64,000 nucleotides of DNA from Deltaproteobacteria bacterium HGW-Deltaproteobacteria-6. Its GTDB lineage: Bacteria > Desulfobacterota > Syntrophia > Syntrophales > Smithellaceae. The stretch lies in contig PHAT01000003.1 of assembly GCA_002840435.1 (NCBI GenBank), positions 124,001-188,000 on the forward strand. Reading direction: 5' to 3'. Numbering within the stretch: the first letter of the stretch is position 1; the number at the start of each line of letters is the position of its first letter. Shown here piece by piece: positions 1 to 9,183 of this stretch. The notes beneath the pieces were generated by a model. It did no database searches. It was not told the DNA's origin and was given only the letters and a program-made list of their open reading frames with translations. The translations under genes were made by a program, and so were the position numbers.

Positions 1-405
1 ACCCTGCAATACCGGGAAAAGGAAACCTTCCGGACCCTGTGGTGGATCGTTTCTGGTTCCTGGAAAGAAGCCCTGCCCGACCCCCCGGAACGATACTGTG
101 CCCACCCCCATTTCAATATGGCAAAAGATTACCGCAGCCGGAACGTGGGACGGAGGCTCGCGTTAACATTCCGCCGATACGTCATATCGAAGGGGGTTAA
201 AGGGCTCCACACGATCATCCGTGAACCGGAAGGACAGGAGGCCCTTTCGGCCTTCCTCTGCCGGGAAATGGGCTATCGGATCGTTGCCGTCCGGCGCAAC
301 ACATTATGGGAAAAGTCAACCGGTTGCAAATGGTATGCGCGGCTGCTGCTCTGCGACGTGAAACCGCTTACCGGAGAGGAGGAGCATGAAACTCGCCTCC
401 GCTGA
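1..405 (+). CDS. GNAT-like acyltransferase, C-terminal part (cut by window start)
   Basis: The reading frame is open from the first base, so the true start lies outside the window; an internal ATG at 118 is not convincing as a start. The visible 134 residues include a segment (RRLALTFRRYVISKGVKGLHTIIREP, read in parts) followed by the pattern AL.AFLCREMGYRIVAVRR, which resembles the last helix and strands of a GNAT-fold acyltransferase. The stop overlaps the start of the next gene by 20 bp, so translation is probably coupled to it. Together with the deacetylase and glycosyltransferase downstream it would belong to a surface-glycan or glycolipid cluster. The family call is inference from a short fragment. 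Confidence 0.5.
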   Translation, partial: TLQYREKETFRTLWWIVSGSWKEALPDPPERYCAHPHFNMAKDYRSRNVGRRLALTFRRYVISKGVKGLHTIIREPEGQEALSAFLCREMGYRIVAVRRNTLWEKSTGCKWYARLLLCDVKPLTGEEEHETRLR

Positions 406-1363
406 TGCAATCTGCCGGTACTACCCCCACATCTATATATCACCGCACATGGACGACGCCGTCCTGTCCTGCGGCGGCAGAATTGCCATGCAGTCGGCGC
501 AGGGAGAAAGCGTTCTGGTGGTCACCATCTTCTCCGAAATCGACGAAGCAAAGGCGGCTGCCATGATGCCGGGAATGCCGCCTTGCGGCCTTCGGGAAAT
601 GCAGGACAATGATGAGACCGCACTGGAACGCCTGGGGGTCGATCATCTCCGGTTGAATTACCAGGATGGCGCCTTCCGGCAAAACTTTCCTGTCCTGCGT
701 TACGGCTCCCACCTGCGCTCGGCAAGACGGTTTGCCGGCGTCCTGAAAATGATCCGGACCGACCTGGAACGGATTTGCTCCGCCGCCGCCTGCCGGAATC
801 TTTACTTCCCCCTCGGCATCGGCCAGCATATTGATCATCACCTTGCCTACCTGATTGGCGATCAGTTCAGGCAATATCCGGGTGACCATCCCTCTGTCTT
901 CTTCTACGAGGACATCCCCTATGTATTCATTCCCCACGCCCTGGACTACCGCCTCCGTTTAACCGGTCTTGCCGCTTTGCCGGAATCTGGCGGACCGGTA
1001 TCCGTCCGCAAGAAAATCATGGCCATTTACCGGTCGGTCCGCAATCTCCCCACGCTGACCGGAAACCGGATCGGCCGGAAAGCGGCGCTTCTTGCCGCGC
1101 TTTCGGCGGGGATCATCTGCATGGAAACCGCCGGGAAGCTAAACCGATACCAAAGCAGCAACCGCCTACAGCCGGAGGTCATTGATGCCGCCTCTTTTTT
1201 TGAAAAAAAGACGGCAGCCATCCGGGACTATCAGTCGCAGATCAATATTTTTTTCGAAAACGAAGCGGCGCTCAGACGGTCACTTAAGGAGTACTCGCGG
1301 AACATCGGCGGATCGGCGGAACAATATCTGGAACGCTGCTGGAAAAAAGTCGGGAGAGACTGA
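386..1363 (+). CDS. PIG-L/LmbE-family N-deacetylase
   Basis: A 325-residue protein of the GlcNAc-PI de-N-acetylase (LmbE-like) family, zinc hydrolases that remove an acetyl group from N-acetylated sugars. The N-terminal metal-binding signature SPHMDDAVLSCGG sits at residues 19-31 and the second metal site is the HIDHH segment near residue 150. The C-terminal hundred residues, rich in Arg and Lys, are outside the core fold. It overlaps the upstream gene by 20 bp and ends directly against the next start, so all three are probably one operon. The substrate cannot be told from sequence; an N-acetyl sugar in a surface polysaccharide or glycolipid is likely from context. Confidence 0.85.
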   Translation: MKLASADAICRYYPHIYISPHMDDAVLSCGGRIAMQSAQGESVLVVTIFSEIDEAKAAAMMPGMPPCGLREMQDNDETALERLGVDHLRLNYQDGAFRQNFPVLRYGSHLRSARRFAGVLKMIRTDLERICSAAACRNLYFPLGIGQHIDHHLAYLIGDQFRQYPGDHPSVFFYEDIPYVFIPHALDYRLRLTGLAALPESGGPVSVRKKIMAIYRSVRNLPTLTGNRIGRKAALLAALSAGIICMETAGKLNRYQSSNRLQPEVIDAASFFEKKTAAIRDYQSQINIFFENEAALRRSLKEYSRNIGGSAEQYLERCWKKVGRD

Positions 1364-3229
1364 ATGAACAAAAAAAAGAAACCCGCAGCAATATCTAAAA
1401 CACCGGCGCAGGCGCCTGCGGTAAAACAGGAATCCTTCATCGAACAATATGCCTGGTTGCTCCTCGTCCTGATTCTACTTTGCGCCCTTGTCCTGCGGAT
1501 TGCCGCCTTGTTTGATCTGAGCCAAACCATCTACGTCGACTATATGCTCTGGGATGAGCGGCCCTATCATGATCTTGCCGTTCAGATCGCCAACGGAACC
1601 TTTGCCAGCCGGGAGGTTTACGCATTCGCGCCGTTGTTTGCCTACCTCCTGGCCGGTATCTACGGTCTTTTCTCACCGGAGATCTTCTATATCCGTATCT
1701 TGAACATCATTTTCGGAGTCCTCACCTGCTGGGTTATCTATGGAATAGGCGCGAGGCTGGGCGGGAAAAAAATCGGCTTATTGGCCTGTCTCCTGGCCGC
1801 CCTCTACAAAACTTTTATTTTATACAGCATCGTGCCCCTTAAGGAATCTTTGACTGTCCTGCTGTTCGCCCTGACAGCCTTATTGCTCCTGGCGTCCATT
1901 GAAAATAAAAAGGCCCTGATGTCCACAGGTCTTTTGGGTCTGGTTTCAGGACTGCTGTTTAACGTCAGACCGAATGCCGTGATCCTCGTCCCCGTTCTGA
2001 TGCTGCTGATCATCTGGCACCGGCGCCAAAACGGTGATAAGGTCCGAACCGTCTCAACTCATTTCGTACTCTACCTGCTTGGTTTGTGGATCGCTATCGC
2101 CCCTTTCGTGATCCGGAACTACGTGGTCGCCGGTAAATTCGCCTTTACCACCTCGCAATCCGGATTTAACCTCTATCTGGGAAACAATCCGGCAAATCCC
2201 GATCCCTATTACCGCCCCGTCCCCTTTGCCTTGCCCTCGCCTTATGAGCAGGGAATCCATTTCACCATCGAAGCCGGCCGGAGAACGGGGAAAATCCTGA
2301 GTGCGACGGAAGCATCGGACTACTGGACAAAAGAGACCATCCGCCTGGCCCTCGAATCGCCCGGGGCCTTCGCCTGGAAGATTGTCCGGAAAACCTTTGC
2401 CGTGGTAAACCGCTTCGAAGCCTGCGACCACTACGATATTGATTTTATCAGCAATTTCGCACGATATTTCAAACTGCCCTTCTTCAGTTTCTGGTTCATT
2501 TTCCCGCTGGGGATGGCGGCTATCGTATTTCGGCTCTTTCACGACCGGAAGACACGGGCGCTCGGGCTGGTCCTTGCGGCATACGCATCAACGCTCATTA
2601 TCTTCTTCACCAACGCCAGGTACCGGATACCGATGCTTTCCATCCTGATTCCTTACGCCGCCCTGGCGTGCGCCGATCTGCCGGGAATGCTCCGGCAGCG
2701 CCGCTTCCGTCGAGCGGCCATCTTCAGCTCCGCCGTTTTCGTCCTGGCGCTCGTTGAATTCCTCCCCATCCGGGGAACCGACGACCGGACGGCCTATTAC
2801 AACACACATGCCGTCATCCTCAACTCCAAAGGCCTTGAAAACGAGGCCATCCTCTACTGGCGGCAGGCTTCGGAGATGAACCAGTCCTTCTCAGCCTTCG
2901 CCAACCTGGCTCTGGCCGGCAAATACGCGAAGCGGGGTCTCATTTCGGAGGCATACGGTTATCTTGACCGTATTCCTGACAACTCCTTTGCCGCGGCTCC
3001 AAAATACAATATCATGGGGGATATCCTGATGCGGCAGCAGAAGACCGGGGAAGCGGCACGAGCCTATGAGCGTTCCCTTGAAATCAACTCCGGTCAGAGG
3101 CAGGCGCTCTTCAAGTTGATCCGGATTTATCAAAAAACGGACCCCGCGAAAGCCGCCGCATGGGAGGCGCGATTCAAATACGTTTCCAGCCTTTACCCGG
3201 CAAGGCAGAAAACCGCAGAAGCAAGGTGA
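1364..3229 (+). CDS. GT39/ArnT-like membrane glycosyltransferase with C-terminal TPRs
   Basis: A 621-residue polytopic membrane protein. After a basic N-terminus there are about ten hydrophobic segments between residues 25 and 480, with the acidic DERPYHD motif near residues 64-70 in the first periplasmic loop, as in ArnT/PMT-type (GT-C fold) enzymes that use lipid-linked sugars. The last 140 residues carry two or three tetratricopeptide-like repeats (NYxxAxAYERSLEIN pattern around 585-600). The ATG follows the upstream TGA with no gap. It probably transfers a sugar to a glycan or protein at the periplasmic face. The acceptor is unknown. No downstream gene on this strand for 10 kb, so this is the operon's end. 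Confidence 0.8.
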   Translation: MNKKKKPAAISKTPAQAPAVKQESFIEQYAWLLLVLILLCALVLRIAALFDLSQTIYVDYMLWDERPYHDLAVQIANGTFASREVYAFAPLFAYLLAGIYGLFSPEIFYIRILNIIFGVLTCWVIYGIGARLGGKKIGLLACLLAALYKTFILYSIVPLKESLTVLLFALTALLLLASIENKKALMSTGLLGLVSGLLFNVRPNAVILVPVLMLLIIWHRRQNGDKVRTVSTHFVLYLLGLWIAIAPFVIRNYVVAGKFAFTTSQSGFNLYLGNNPANPDPYYRPVPFALPSPYEQGIHFTIEAGRRTGKILSATEASDYWTKETIRLALESPGAFAWKIVRKTFAVVNRFEACDHYDIDFISNFARYFKLPFFSFWFIFPLGMAAIVFRLFHDRKTRALGLVLAAYASTLIIFFTNARYRIPMLSILIPYAALACADLPGMLRQRRFRRAAIFSSAVFVLALVEFLPIRGTDDRTAYYNTHAVILNSKGLENEAILYWRQASEMNQSFSAFANLALAGKYAKRGLISEAYGYLDRIPDNSFAAAPKYNIMGDILMRQQKTGEAARAYERSLEINSGQRQALFKLIRIYQKTDPAKAAAWEARFKYVSSLYPARQKTAEAR

Positions 3230-3433
3230 TCCGGACAAGGCGGCAACCGGATTTTTCCAGTCAGCGATGCAGTGTCTCCGGATGCTGAGGGCAAATATGC
3301 AGCGGCGTGCAATTCGCTGATAATTTTATTATGCTGATGGAGAAGATGAGCGGAGCATTTTCGAAAGATCAAATTTGATAAAGTATAACAAAGCCCGGTT
3401 CCCGGAAAGCATCATAGCAATAATTGATCGGGT

Positions 3434-3739
3434 TTATTCTATATGGGACTTTGCCGTTGTAACGGCGAGGTCTTTGTCTCTGGTAAACAGCCACCACTGC
3501 GGCTTCGTGGTGTGCGGGCCTGCTTCTTTTTCCCTGCCCCGGCTGTAATACCAGTGGCCGAACCGCTCGACGGTGGCAAACGGATGATTACCGGCGCATA
3601 AAACACTGCACGTGCGGATTTCCTTGAAGTAAATCGTCTCATCCGGCTCTTCATCATTGGCCATATCTGCGGGCAAAACAATACGGGAGACATCCACGCC
3701 CCGGGCTTCCTTCTGATCCAGCCATTCTGAAATGTTCAT
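3434..3739 (-). CDS. Uncharacterised 101-aa protein
   Basis: A longer frame runs up to 3883, but the ATG at 3739 is preferred because AGGAG lies 8 bases upstream and the N-terminal extension looks non-coding. The product starts MNISEWLDQKEARGVDVSRI, is soluble, and has two Cys (RTCSVLCAGNH) and an aromatic stretch (FGHWYYSRGRE, PQWWLFTRD). No domain recognised. Monocistronic, with the next minus gene 218 bp upstream. Length and a good ribosome-binding site support it as real. Confidence 0.6.
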   Translation of the reverse strand: MNISEWLDQKEARGVDVSRIVLPADMANDEEPDETIYFKEIRTCSVLCAGNHPFATVERFGHWYYSRGREKEAGPHTTKPQWWLFTRDKDLAVTTAKSHIE

Positions 3740-3957
3740 GGTTGTTTTTCTCCTTTTGCAAATAATCCGTATAACGTCTCCTTCATGTGTGGTCATGCTG
3801 ACCATTGTCATATCGACCGGAGGCGACAGCCCGGCGTATGCCGGGGAGATATCTTTAAGATCCCTCACTGTGTTTCGGGACAAGGATTTCTCGCTGTGTT
3901 CGGAATAACATCATTGTAAAGCAGCTATTGACACACTACACAAGCAGACGAAACGGT

Positions 3958-4164
3958 TCAGTCGTGATGCTGATGGCCCCGTTCCTTCCGGACAAAAAGA
4001 GCACAGTCCATTTCGGAATTGCTATAGACATCAACCGACGGCATGCGGGCGGATTTGAAACCCATCGCGCGGCACCCGTAGGGATACTTTCTCTCATAGG
4101 TAATATAGAAATGTTCACAGAAGAAACAATTGATGAGGGTGCCTTCTTTTTTGTCGTCGGCCAT
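3958..4164 (-). CDS. Small four-cysteine (zinc-ribbon-like) protein
   Basis: A 68-residue protein starting MADDKKEGTLINCFFCEHFY. The start at 4164 has GGAG 8 bases upstream; the frame upstream of it is not supported. The pattern is CxxCxxFYITYE...PYGCRAMGFKS...SxxxCALF, i.e. a CxxC pair and two further single cysteines, which suggests a structural metal site. Short homologues of this pattern in Desulfobacterota are often auto-annotated as uracil-DNA glycosylase-like, but the protein is far too short to be that enzyme, so no function is given here. It shares strand with the 101-aa protein downstream. Confidence 0.65.
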   Translation of the reverse strand: MADDKKEGTLINCFFCEHFYITYERKYPYGCRAMGFKSARMPSVDVYSNSEMDCALFVRKERGHQHHD

Positions 4165-4324
4165 TGAACAACTCCGATAGAACAAGGTATCTAGGCTGAA
4201 GGTCTATTTTGTCAGCCTTCGGCATTTTTAATCTTTCTGGATGACGGCGCGTTTCACGCCTTTCATCTTAACCTTCAGTCTCGTGTGCCCCGCAGGGGTA
4301 TCAGCCTTCGGCCTTCAGCCTTTT

Positions 4325-7303
4325 TTACGTTTCCGAAAGCTTTTCCAGATTCAGTTTGTCCGTCAGAAGCAGGTTCGCTTCCTCCAGTTTTTCCTGCGCT
4401 GAATAAACCGCTACGGCTCTGGACCCGCCGGCTTTTTCAAAATAGCCGGCCAGCGCGTCTCTTACTTTTCGCGGCGTCGCGGAAAATATCTGATCCCGGA
4501 AGGACTGACGCATCTGATCCGTGACACCGATAAAATGCCGCATCAGGGCAACATAACCGCGCCCGGACGGGTCAAGAGGTTTGTCCAGTGCACTAAGCGT
4601 GCTGATGATGGCTTTTTCCATATCGTCGGCGGACATATCAATTTGTGAATAGAATTTCTGCGCTTCCTGAAAGACATTCAAGGTTTCGACGATATGCGGA
4701 TCGCGATAAGACAGAAACGCGAAAATCCCCAGCGTCGTGTCGAAGGAAGACATGCCGCCGTAAGCGCCGCCCTGAACACGGATATATTTGTAAAGGTAGC
4801 TGTTGGAAAGCTCTCTTGCGGCCAGCATCAGGAGAGCGGAAGACGGATCATTGTATGCGGGCGCTGTCATGGCGCGGGCGACATAAGAGACCTGTGTGGG
4901 AACGGCAATGCCCGCATAGACGGGTGTAAGCGGCGGTTTGGCCGACCTGTCCGCGCGCTGGCCCGAGGGCAGTTTGGCAAGCAGCCGGTCAATATGAGTT
5001 TCAACCAGCGTTAAACCATCGGCCCCGGCGGTGACATTGATGGTCAGGTTATTCTTGTGAAAGATGATCGCTTTCAGCTGAGCCAGCTTTTCGCGCAGGT
5101 TCTGTCCGGAAACATCGAAATCGCCCGACTGCTGCTGAACAAATCGCAACTGGGTCCGGCCATGCCATTGTTCATCACGATATGCGGGCAGCGTAAGCCC
5201 TGCTCCCGCCGCCCGTTTGGCAAAGACGTGTCCGGACGGGACAATGGAGGACTGTAGATTATTTTTCCGTTCCGCGAGTAAATCGCGCATTCTTGCTTCC
5301 TGTTCCAGATCGCCTTCACAAAGAATATCGTAAACGGTGTCGAACGCGTCCGGAATGGTGCGATAAAGCGCTTTAAAGGAAAAGATCATTTTCTGCCAGG
5401 TGTCCGTCGCGTCCGCGGAAAAACCGGCGGACAGGTCATAGCCGAATCCCCCCATATTCAGCGCGATGCGTTTGGACATTTCATCATACGTCAAACCCGC
5501 CGCACCCATGCCGGTCATGATTTTACCCAAAAGCGGCAGGTAAAGCTGAAGGTCTTCGGGTACATGAGCAATATCAAAAGCCAGATCGACATAGGCAATG
5601 CCGTTGGTGAACAGGTCGTGCGTAAGTACCGGCACCGACTGAAGGGACTTATACACGGTTGGAATGGTTTCCACTTCTCCGGGAATATCCGCCAGCTGCA
5701 ATTTAGGCAGCGATGCCGCGGCTTCGGGCGAATCGGTGTCGGACTGAAATGCTTTCAACCGCGCTGCCTGCTCGTCGATTTGCCGCAATTGTTCTTTCGA
5801 AAAGCCTTCTTTCAAAGCCGCCATCTTCCGCTTTAACTTTGCATCATTCTTTTGGCTGAAGTCGGGATCCGGTTCCATTACGGCCAGCAGGCGGTGGGGG
5901 TTGTCCACCAGCCACTTTTGGATCATTTTCTGGAAGACCTGCGGATCATCCGTCCAGCGCTTGCGGATGCTTTCAATCATGCGGGAAAAATCAAGGCCGA
6001 TCAGAGGATCGCCGTCATACAGCCAGGTTTGAAACACGTTGCCCATCAGCGTAATGCCATACGGGTAAGAGCCGCGGGAAATTTCCTTGCCGTGAAATTC
6101 GACCTGATGCAGAATGCCTTCCACCAATTCCCTGTCGAATCCTTCGGACACAATCTTTTGCAATGTGTCGTCAATGAGCTTCTCAACTTTCGGGATGTCG
6201 GCGCTTTGCACGTTGCGCAAACCGGCGCAAAACAAAAGCTGCTTCAGATCGGATTCCATCCCGGAAACCGGCGACATATCTTCGCCCAGCCCCGAATCAA
6301 TCAGGGCCTGGCGCAGGGGAGCGGCCGCGCTGCCCACCAGCAGGCCTGAAATAATTTCCAGCATCAGCGCCGTTTCAAAATCTTTGTTTTCCGCCAGCAT
6401 CCAGGCGACGTTGACAATGGCTTTCCCCGTCAGCGGCTCGTCTATGTCCACGGGATAGAATCCGGAAACACGCCTGGGAGCGGTGAAAAAAGGCTGGCTT
6501 TTAATAGACGAATCAACGTCCACCCGGTCAAATCCGGCCAGCATCTCCGATAAAAATTTCAGATGCTCCGCGGTTGGAATATCTCCATAGAGAAAAAAGC
6601 GCGCGTTGGTCGGTGAATAGTATTTCCGGTGAAAGTCCCTGAATTGTTCATACGTCAGTGTGGGAATAACCTCCGGGTCGCCGCCGGAATCCAGAGCGTA
6701 AATGGTGTCGGGATAAAGATTTTCCTGAATGTCTTTATACATCAGGGAATCGGGCGACGAGTAGGCGCCCTTCATTTCATTATAGACAATCCCGGAAATA
6801 ATCAGATCGCTCGTGAGATCGCCAGGCGCGGCAAACTCCAGATGATGACCTTCCTGCAAAAAGGTTTCCCTGAGCATCCGGGGATGTAAAACCAGATCCG
6901 TATAAACGCGGGCAAGATTGAAAAAGTCCGCTTTGATCTGGCTGGCAACCGGATACACGGTTTTATCGGGGTAGGTAAAAGCATTGATGAACGTCTGCAT
7001 GGTGGAGCGCATCAATTCCTTGAACGCGTCCTTAAGCGGATATTTCTCCGAACCCGCCAGCACGGAATGTTCCAGGATGTGGGGCAGACCCGTGGAATCC
7101 GCAGGCGGCGTGCGAAAACCTATCGCGTATAAATTTTCGCGGTCAAAAGCGTGAAGGTGCAGAACTTTCGCGCCGGTTTGGAGATGCTCCATTTCATAAG
7201 CGGTGAGACGCATGGCCGGAATGGCTTCTACTCTTAATACTTTAAAACCTGTGAACAGATCGCCGGCTTGCAGGGTCGGTTCTGGAACATTGGATGACGT
7301 CAT
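4325..7303 (-). CDS. M16C-family zinc metallopeptidase (presequence-protease type)
   Basis: A 992-residue protein with the inverted zinc motif HILEH at residues 75-79 and the downstream conserved block with the third ligand glutamate. This length and the four-domain layout (two active-site and two inactive halves) fit the M16C/PreP group that degrades short unfolded peptides inside a closed chamber. There is no signal peptide, so a cytoplasmic location is likely. It is the last gene of the minus-strand run that begins with the ATP-grasp gene; a 79-bp gap separates it from the DUF3047-OmpA gene. Peptide turnover is family knowledge; its particular substrate is unknown. Confidence 0.9.
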   Translation of the reverse strand: MTSSNVPEPTLQAGDLFTGFKVLRVEAIPAMRLTAYEMEHLQTGAKVLHLHAFDRENLYAIGFRTPPADSTGLPHILEHSVLAGSEKYPLKDAFKELMRSTMQTFINAFTYPDKTVYPVASQIKADFFNLARVYTDLVLHPRMLRETFLQEGHHLEFAAPGDLTSDLIISGIVYNEMKGAYSSPDSLMYKDIQENLYPDTIYALDSGGDPEVIPTLTYEQFRDFHRKYYSPTNARFFLYGDIPTAEHLKFLSEMLAGFDRVDVDSSIKSQPFFTAPRRVSGFYPVDIDEPLTGKAIVNVAWMLAENKDFETALMLEIISGLLVGSAAAPLRQALIDSGLGEDMSPVSGMESDLKQLLFCAGLRNVQSADIPKVEKLIDDTLQKIVSEGFDRELVEGILHQVEFHGKEISRGSYPYGITLMGNVFQTWLYDGDPLIGLDFSRMIESIRKRWTDDPQVFQKMIQKWLVDNPHRLLAVMEPDPDFSQKNDAKLKRKMAALKEGFSKEQLRQIDEQAARLKAFQSDTDSPEAAASLPKLQLADIPGEVETIPTVYKSLQSVPVLTHDLFTNGIAYVDLAFDIAHVPEDLQLYLPLLGKIMTGMGAAGLTYDEMSKRIALNMGGFGYDLSAGFSADATDTWQKMIFSFKALYRTIPDAFDTVYDILCEGDLEQEARMRDLLAERKNNLQSSIVPSGHVFAKRAAGAGLTLPAYRDEQWHGRTQLRFVQQQSGDFDVSGQNLREKLAQLKAIIFHKNNLTINVTAGADGLTLVETHIDRLLAKLPSGQRADRSAKPPLTPVYAGIAVPTQVSYVARAMTAPAYNDPSSALLMLAARELSNSYLYKYIRVQGGAYGGMSSFDTTLGIFAFLSYRDPHIVETLNVFQEAQKFYSQIDMSADDMEKAIISTLSALDKPLDPSGRGYVALMRHFIGVTDQMRQSFRDQIFSATPRKVRDALAGYFEKAGGSRAVAVYSAQEKLEEANLLLTDKLNLEKLSET

Positions 7304-7382
7304 TCCTACTCCTTTTCAATCCCGCTTGACAAAGACGAGCGTTAATTTGCCGCACTTTGTGCCGCGAGTCGGTTGATTAATT

Positions 7383-8573
7383 TTATTCCGGACAGTCCTG
7401 AATCACGACGCGGCGGTTCTGCTTTTGCCCTTCCGGCGTGCTGTTGTCGGCGACAGGCTGGGACATGCCGGCGCCCTTGACGATTAATCGTTGCGCCTCA
7501 ATGCTGAATTTCTCAATCAGATAACTTTTAACACTTTCGGCACGCCTGAGGGAAAGCGCCATATTGTAAGCATCCGAACCGACGTTATCCGTATGGCCGG
7601 TTATGGTAAATCTGGCTTTGGGATACTTCACCAGATATTCCGTAATGACTTTTACTTTGTCGTCGATGTCCGGATTGATTTCCGTTGAATTCGTTTCAAA
7701 TTCAACGCTGATGTTCACGCATCCGGGTTTGTTTAAGTCCCTCTCGGACGCGATAACGGGCCCCGGTTTCCGTTTGGGAGCGGCAATGACAACGGGTTTG
7801 GCGGAAATGACGGCTGTCCGGGCGGTGATTTTCTCCTTGGCTGCTTCCGTGACGACAACATCCCGCGTCTCGTTGCTGAAATAAATTTGACCCATCATGC
7901 CTTCCGCAGGCGTTTTCGTTCGCTGCGTATTGATATAAACCTGCACGCCGGTGGTTACCCCCAGCGGTTCGCCGCCGTTGATATCGCTGAAAAGCTTCTT
8001 GTAGTCTTCATAAATATTACGGCGTTCCGTATACCACTGGCCCGTCTTGTCCGTTTTATTTCTCAAAACGATGTATCGCAATTTATCGCCTGCGATCTGT
8101 GAACTGCGGCCGCTCCAGCCTTTGGGCGCCTCATTATCCCAGATATAGCCGACAATAGGCGTATTCAGCACGGCCGGAAATCCCGTTTCCTTAAAAGCAA
8201 TGTAAATCTGCAGGGCCTGATCATCGGCTGCTTTCTTGCGGACATCGCCGCCGACCGGCATTTTATCGACCCGCCAGCGCCAGGTAATAATCGGAAAGTC
8301 TTTCACGTTCACCCGTGACGATGTGCGGACGCCGAATGAAGAGTTGCCGAACGACTGCAGATGCAAATAATAGTTTTCCCCGTCTTTTTCCATTTTCATC
8401 GACGGCACGCCGACTTTCTTCTCTACAAACCAGCCTGTCGGCGCTCCGCCCGGCATTTCCGTGGAGCGATACTTGGTCACCGGAATGACGGACGCCGAAA
8501 TAGGCGGGCAAACGGCAAAGACGAAGCAAAGCGTGAACAACCAGCGTAAAACTGTGAACCCTGCCTTACCCAT
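7383..8573 (-). CDS. DUF3047 domain fused to OmpA-like peptidoglycan-binding domain
   Basis: A 396-residue exported protein. Residues 1-27 form a signal peptide (hydrophobic core LFTLCFVFAVC). Residues about 30-240 match the DUF3047 pattern (ITWRWRV, DNEAPKGWSGRSSQIAG-type blocks), and residues about 285-396 are a full OmpA C-terminal domain with ISVEFETNSTEI, TGHTDNVGSDAYNMALSLRRAESVK and QNRRV motifs that bind peptidoglycan. DUF3047 alone is usual; the OmpA fusion would tether it to the cell wall. The start overlaps the end of pyrE by 8 bp. The function of DUF3047 is not known. Confidence 0.85.
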   Translation of the reverse strand: MGKAGFTVLRWLFTLCFVFAVCPPISASVIPVTKYRSTEMPGGAPTGWFVEKKVGVPSMKMEKDGENYYLHLQSFGNSSFGVRTSSRVNVKDFPIITWRWRVDKMPVGGDVRKKAADDQALQIYIAFKETGFPAVLNTPIVGYIWDNEAPKGWSGRSSQIAGDKLRYIVLRNKTDKTGQWYTERRNIYEDYKKLFSDINGGEPLGVTTGVQVYINTQRTKTPAEGMMGQIYFSNETRDVVVTEAAKEKITARTAVISAKPVVIAAPKRKPGPVIASERDLNKPGCVNISVEFETNSTEINPDIDDKVKVITEYLVKYPKARFTITGHTDNVGSDAYNMALSLRRAESVKSYLIEKFSIEAQRLIVKGAGMSQPVADNSTPEGQKQNRRVVIQDCPE

Positions 8574-9156
8574 GCTGGACTGCCATTCGTTTCGCGCGGA
8601 GCGCCATGATTTCCGTCCGGGTCAGAACAGACTGCACATGATCAACATACCGGAGAATATTTTCACGGCCGCCTTCTTCGCGATCGATCAGCGTAATCAC
8701 CCGGTCAATAATCAACCCGGCCTTGCGGGCGTGTTCAATGGCGGTAATCGTAGAGCCGCCGGTGGTGATGACGTCGTCAATAATCACCACTCTTTCACCG
8801 GACTTCACATTGCCCTCGATGGCGCTTTTCGTGCCATGATCCTTCACATCTTTGCGCACGATAAATGATTTGACCGGCTTGCCCAGCTGCCAGGAAATGA
8901 CGGCCAGCGCAGCGGCAATCGGGTCGGCGCCCAGCGTGAGACCACCCGCCGCGGTAATCGGCGCGTCTTTAATCATATCAAAAATAATTTCGCCGATCAG
9001 GTTCATCCCTTCGGGATCGAGCGTGGTCGGTTTGCAGTTAAAATAAAAGTTGCTCTGCCGGCCCGAGGCCAGTGTAAAAGGCGGATTTTCACTGTATTTA
9101 AAGGAGCGTTCCAGAATGATTTCACCGAGACGTTCCTTTTTTTGCTGGATGGTCAT
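8566..9156 (-). CDS. pyrE: Orotate phosphoribosyltransferase
   Basis: A 196-residue cytoplasmic enzyme that joins orotate and PRPP to give OMP in pyrimidine synthesis. The PRPP-binding motif VVIIDDVITTGGST is near residues 118-131, preceded by the FxxRKDVKDHGTK catalytic loop (residues about 98-110) and the SGRQSNFYFNCK start block. It lies between a TonB-like gene (27 bp gap) and the DUF3047-OmpA gene (8 bp overlap), an unusual setting for a pyrimidine gene; translation coupling to the envelope gene is likely. Confidence 0.95.
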   Translation of the reverse strand: MTIQQKKERLGEIILERSFKYSENPPFTLASGRQSNFYFNCKPTTLDPEGMNLIGEIIFDMIKDAPITAAGGLTLGADPIAAALAVISWQLGKPVKSFIVRKDVKDHGTKSAIEGNVKSGERVVIIDDVITTGGSTITAIEHARKAGLIIDRVITLIDREEGGRENILRYVDHVQSVLTRTEIMALRAKRMAVQHG

Positions 9157-9183
9157 GTTGTTATTTCCTCCGGTAGAGATTTC

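Noticed and set aside
4193-4225. AGGCTGA/TCAGCCT stem with nearby T-run
   Set aside because: The T-run starts several bases after the stem and no plus-strand gene precedes it; too weak to call a terminator.
4289-4320. Short repeats TCAGCCTTCGGC around the M16C gene end
   Set aside because: The pattern (at 4211-4222 and 4310-4320) is short and low in complexity; it does not form a clear terminator on the minus strand.
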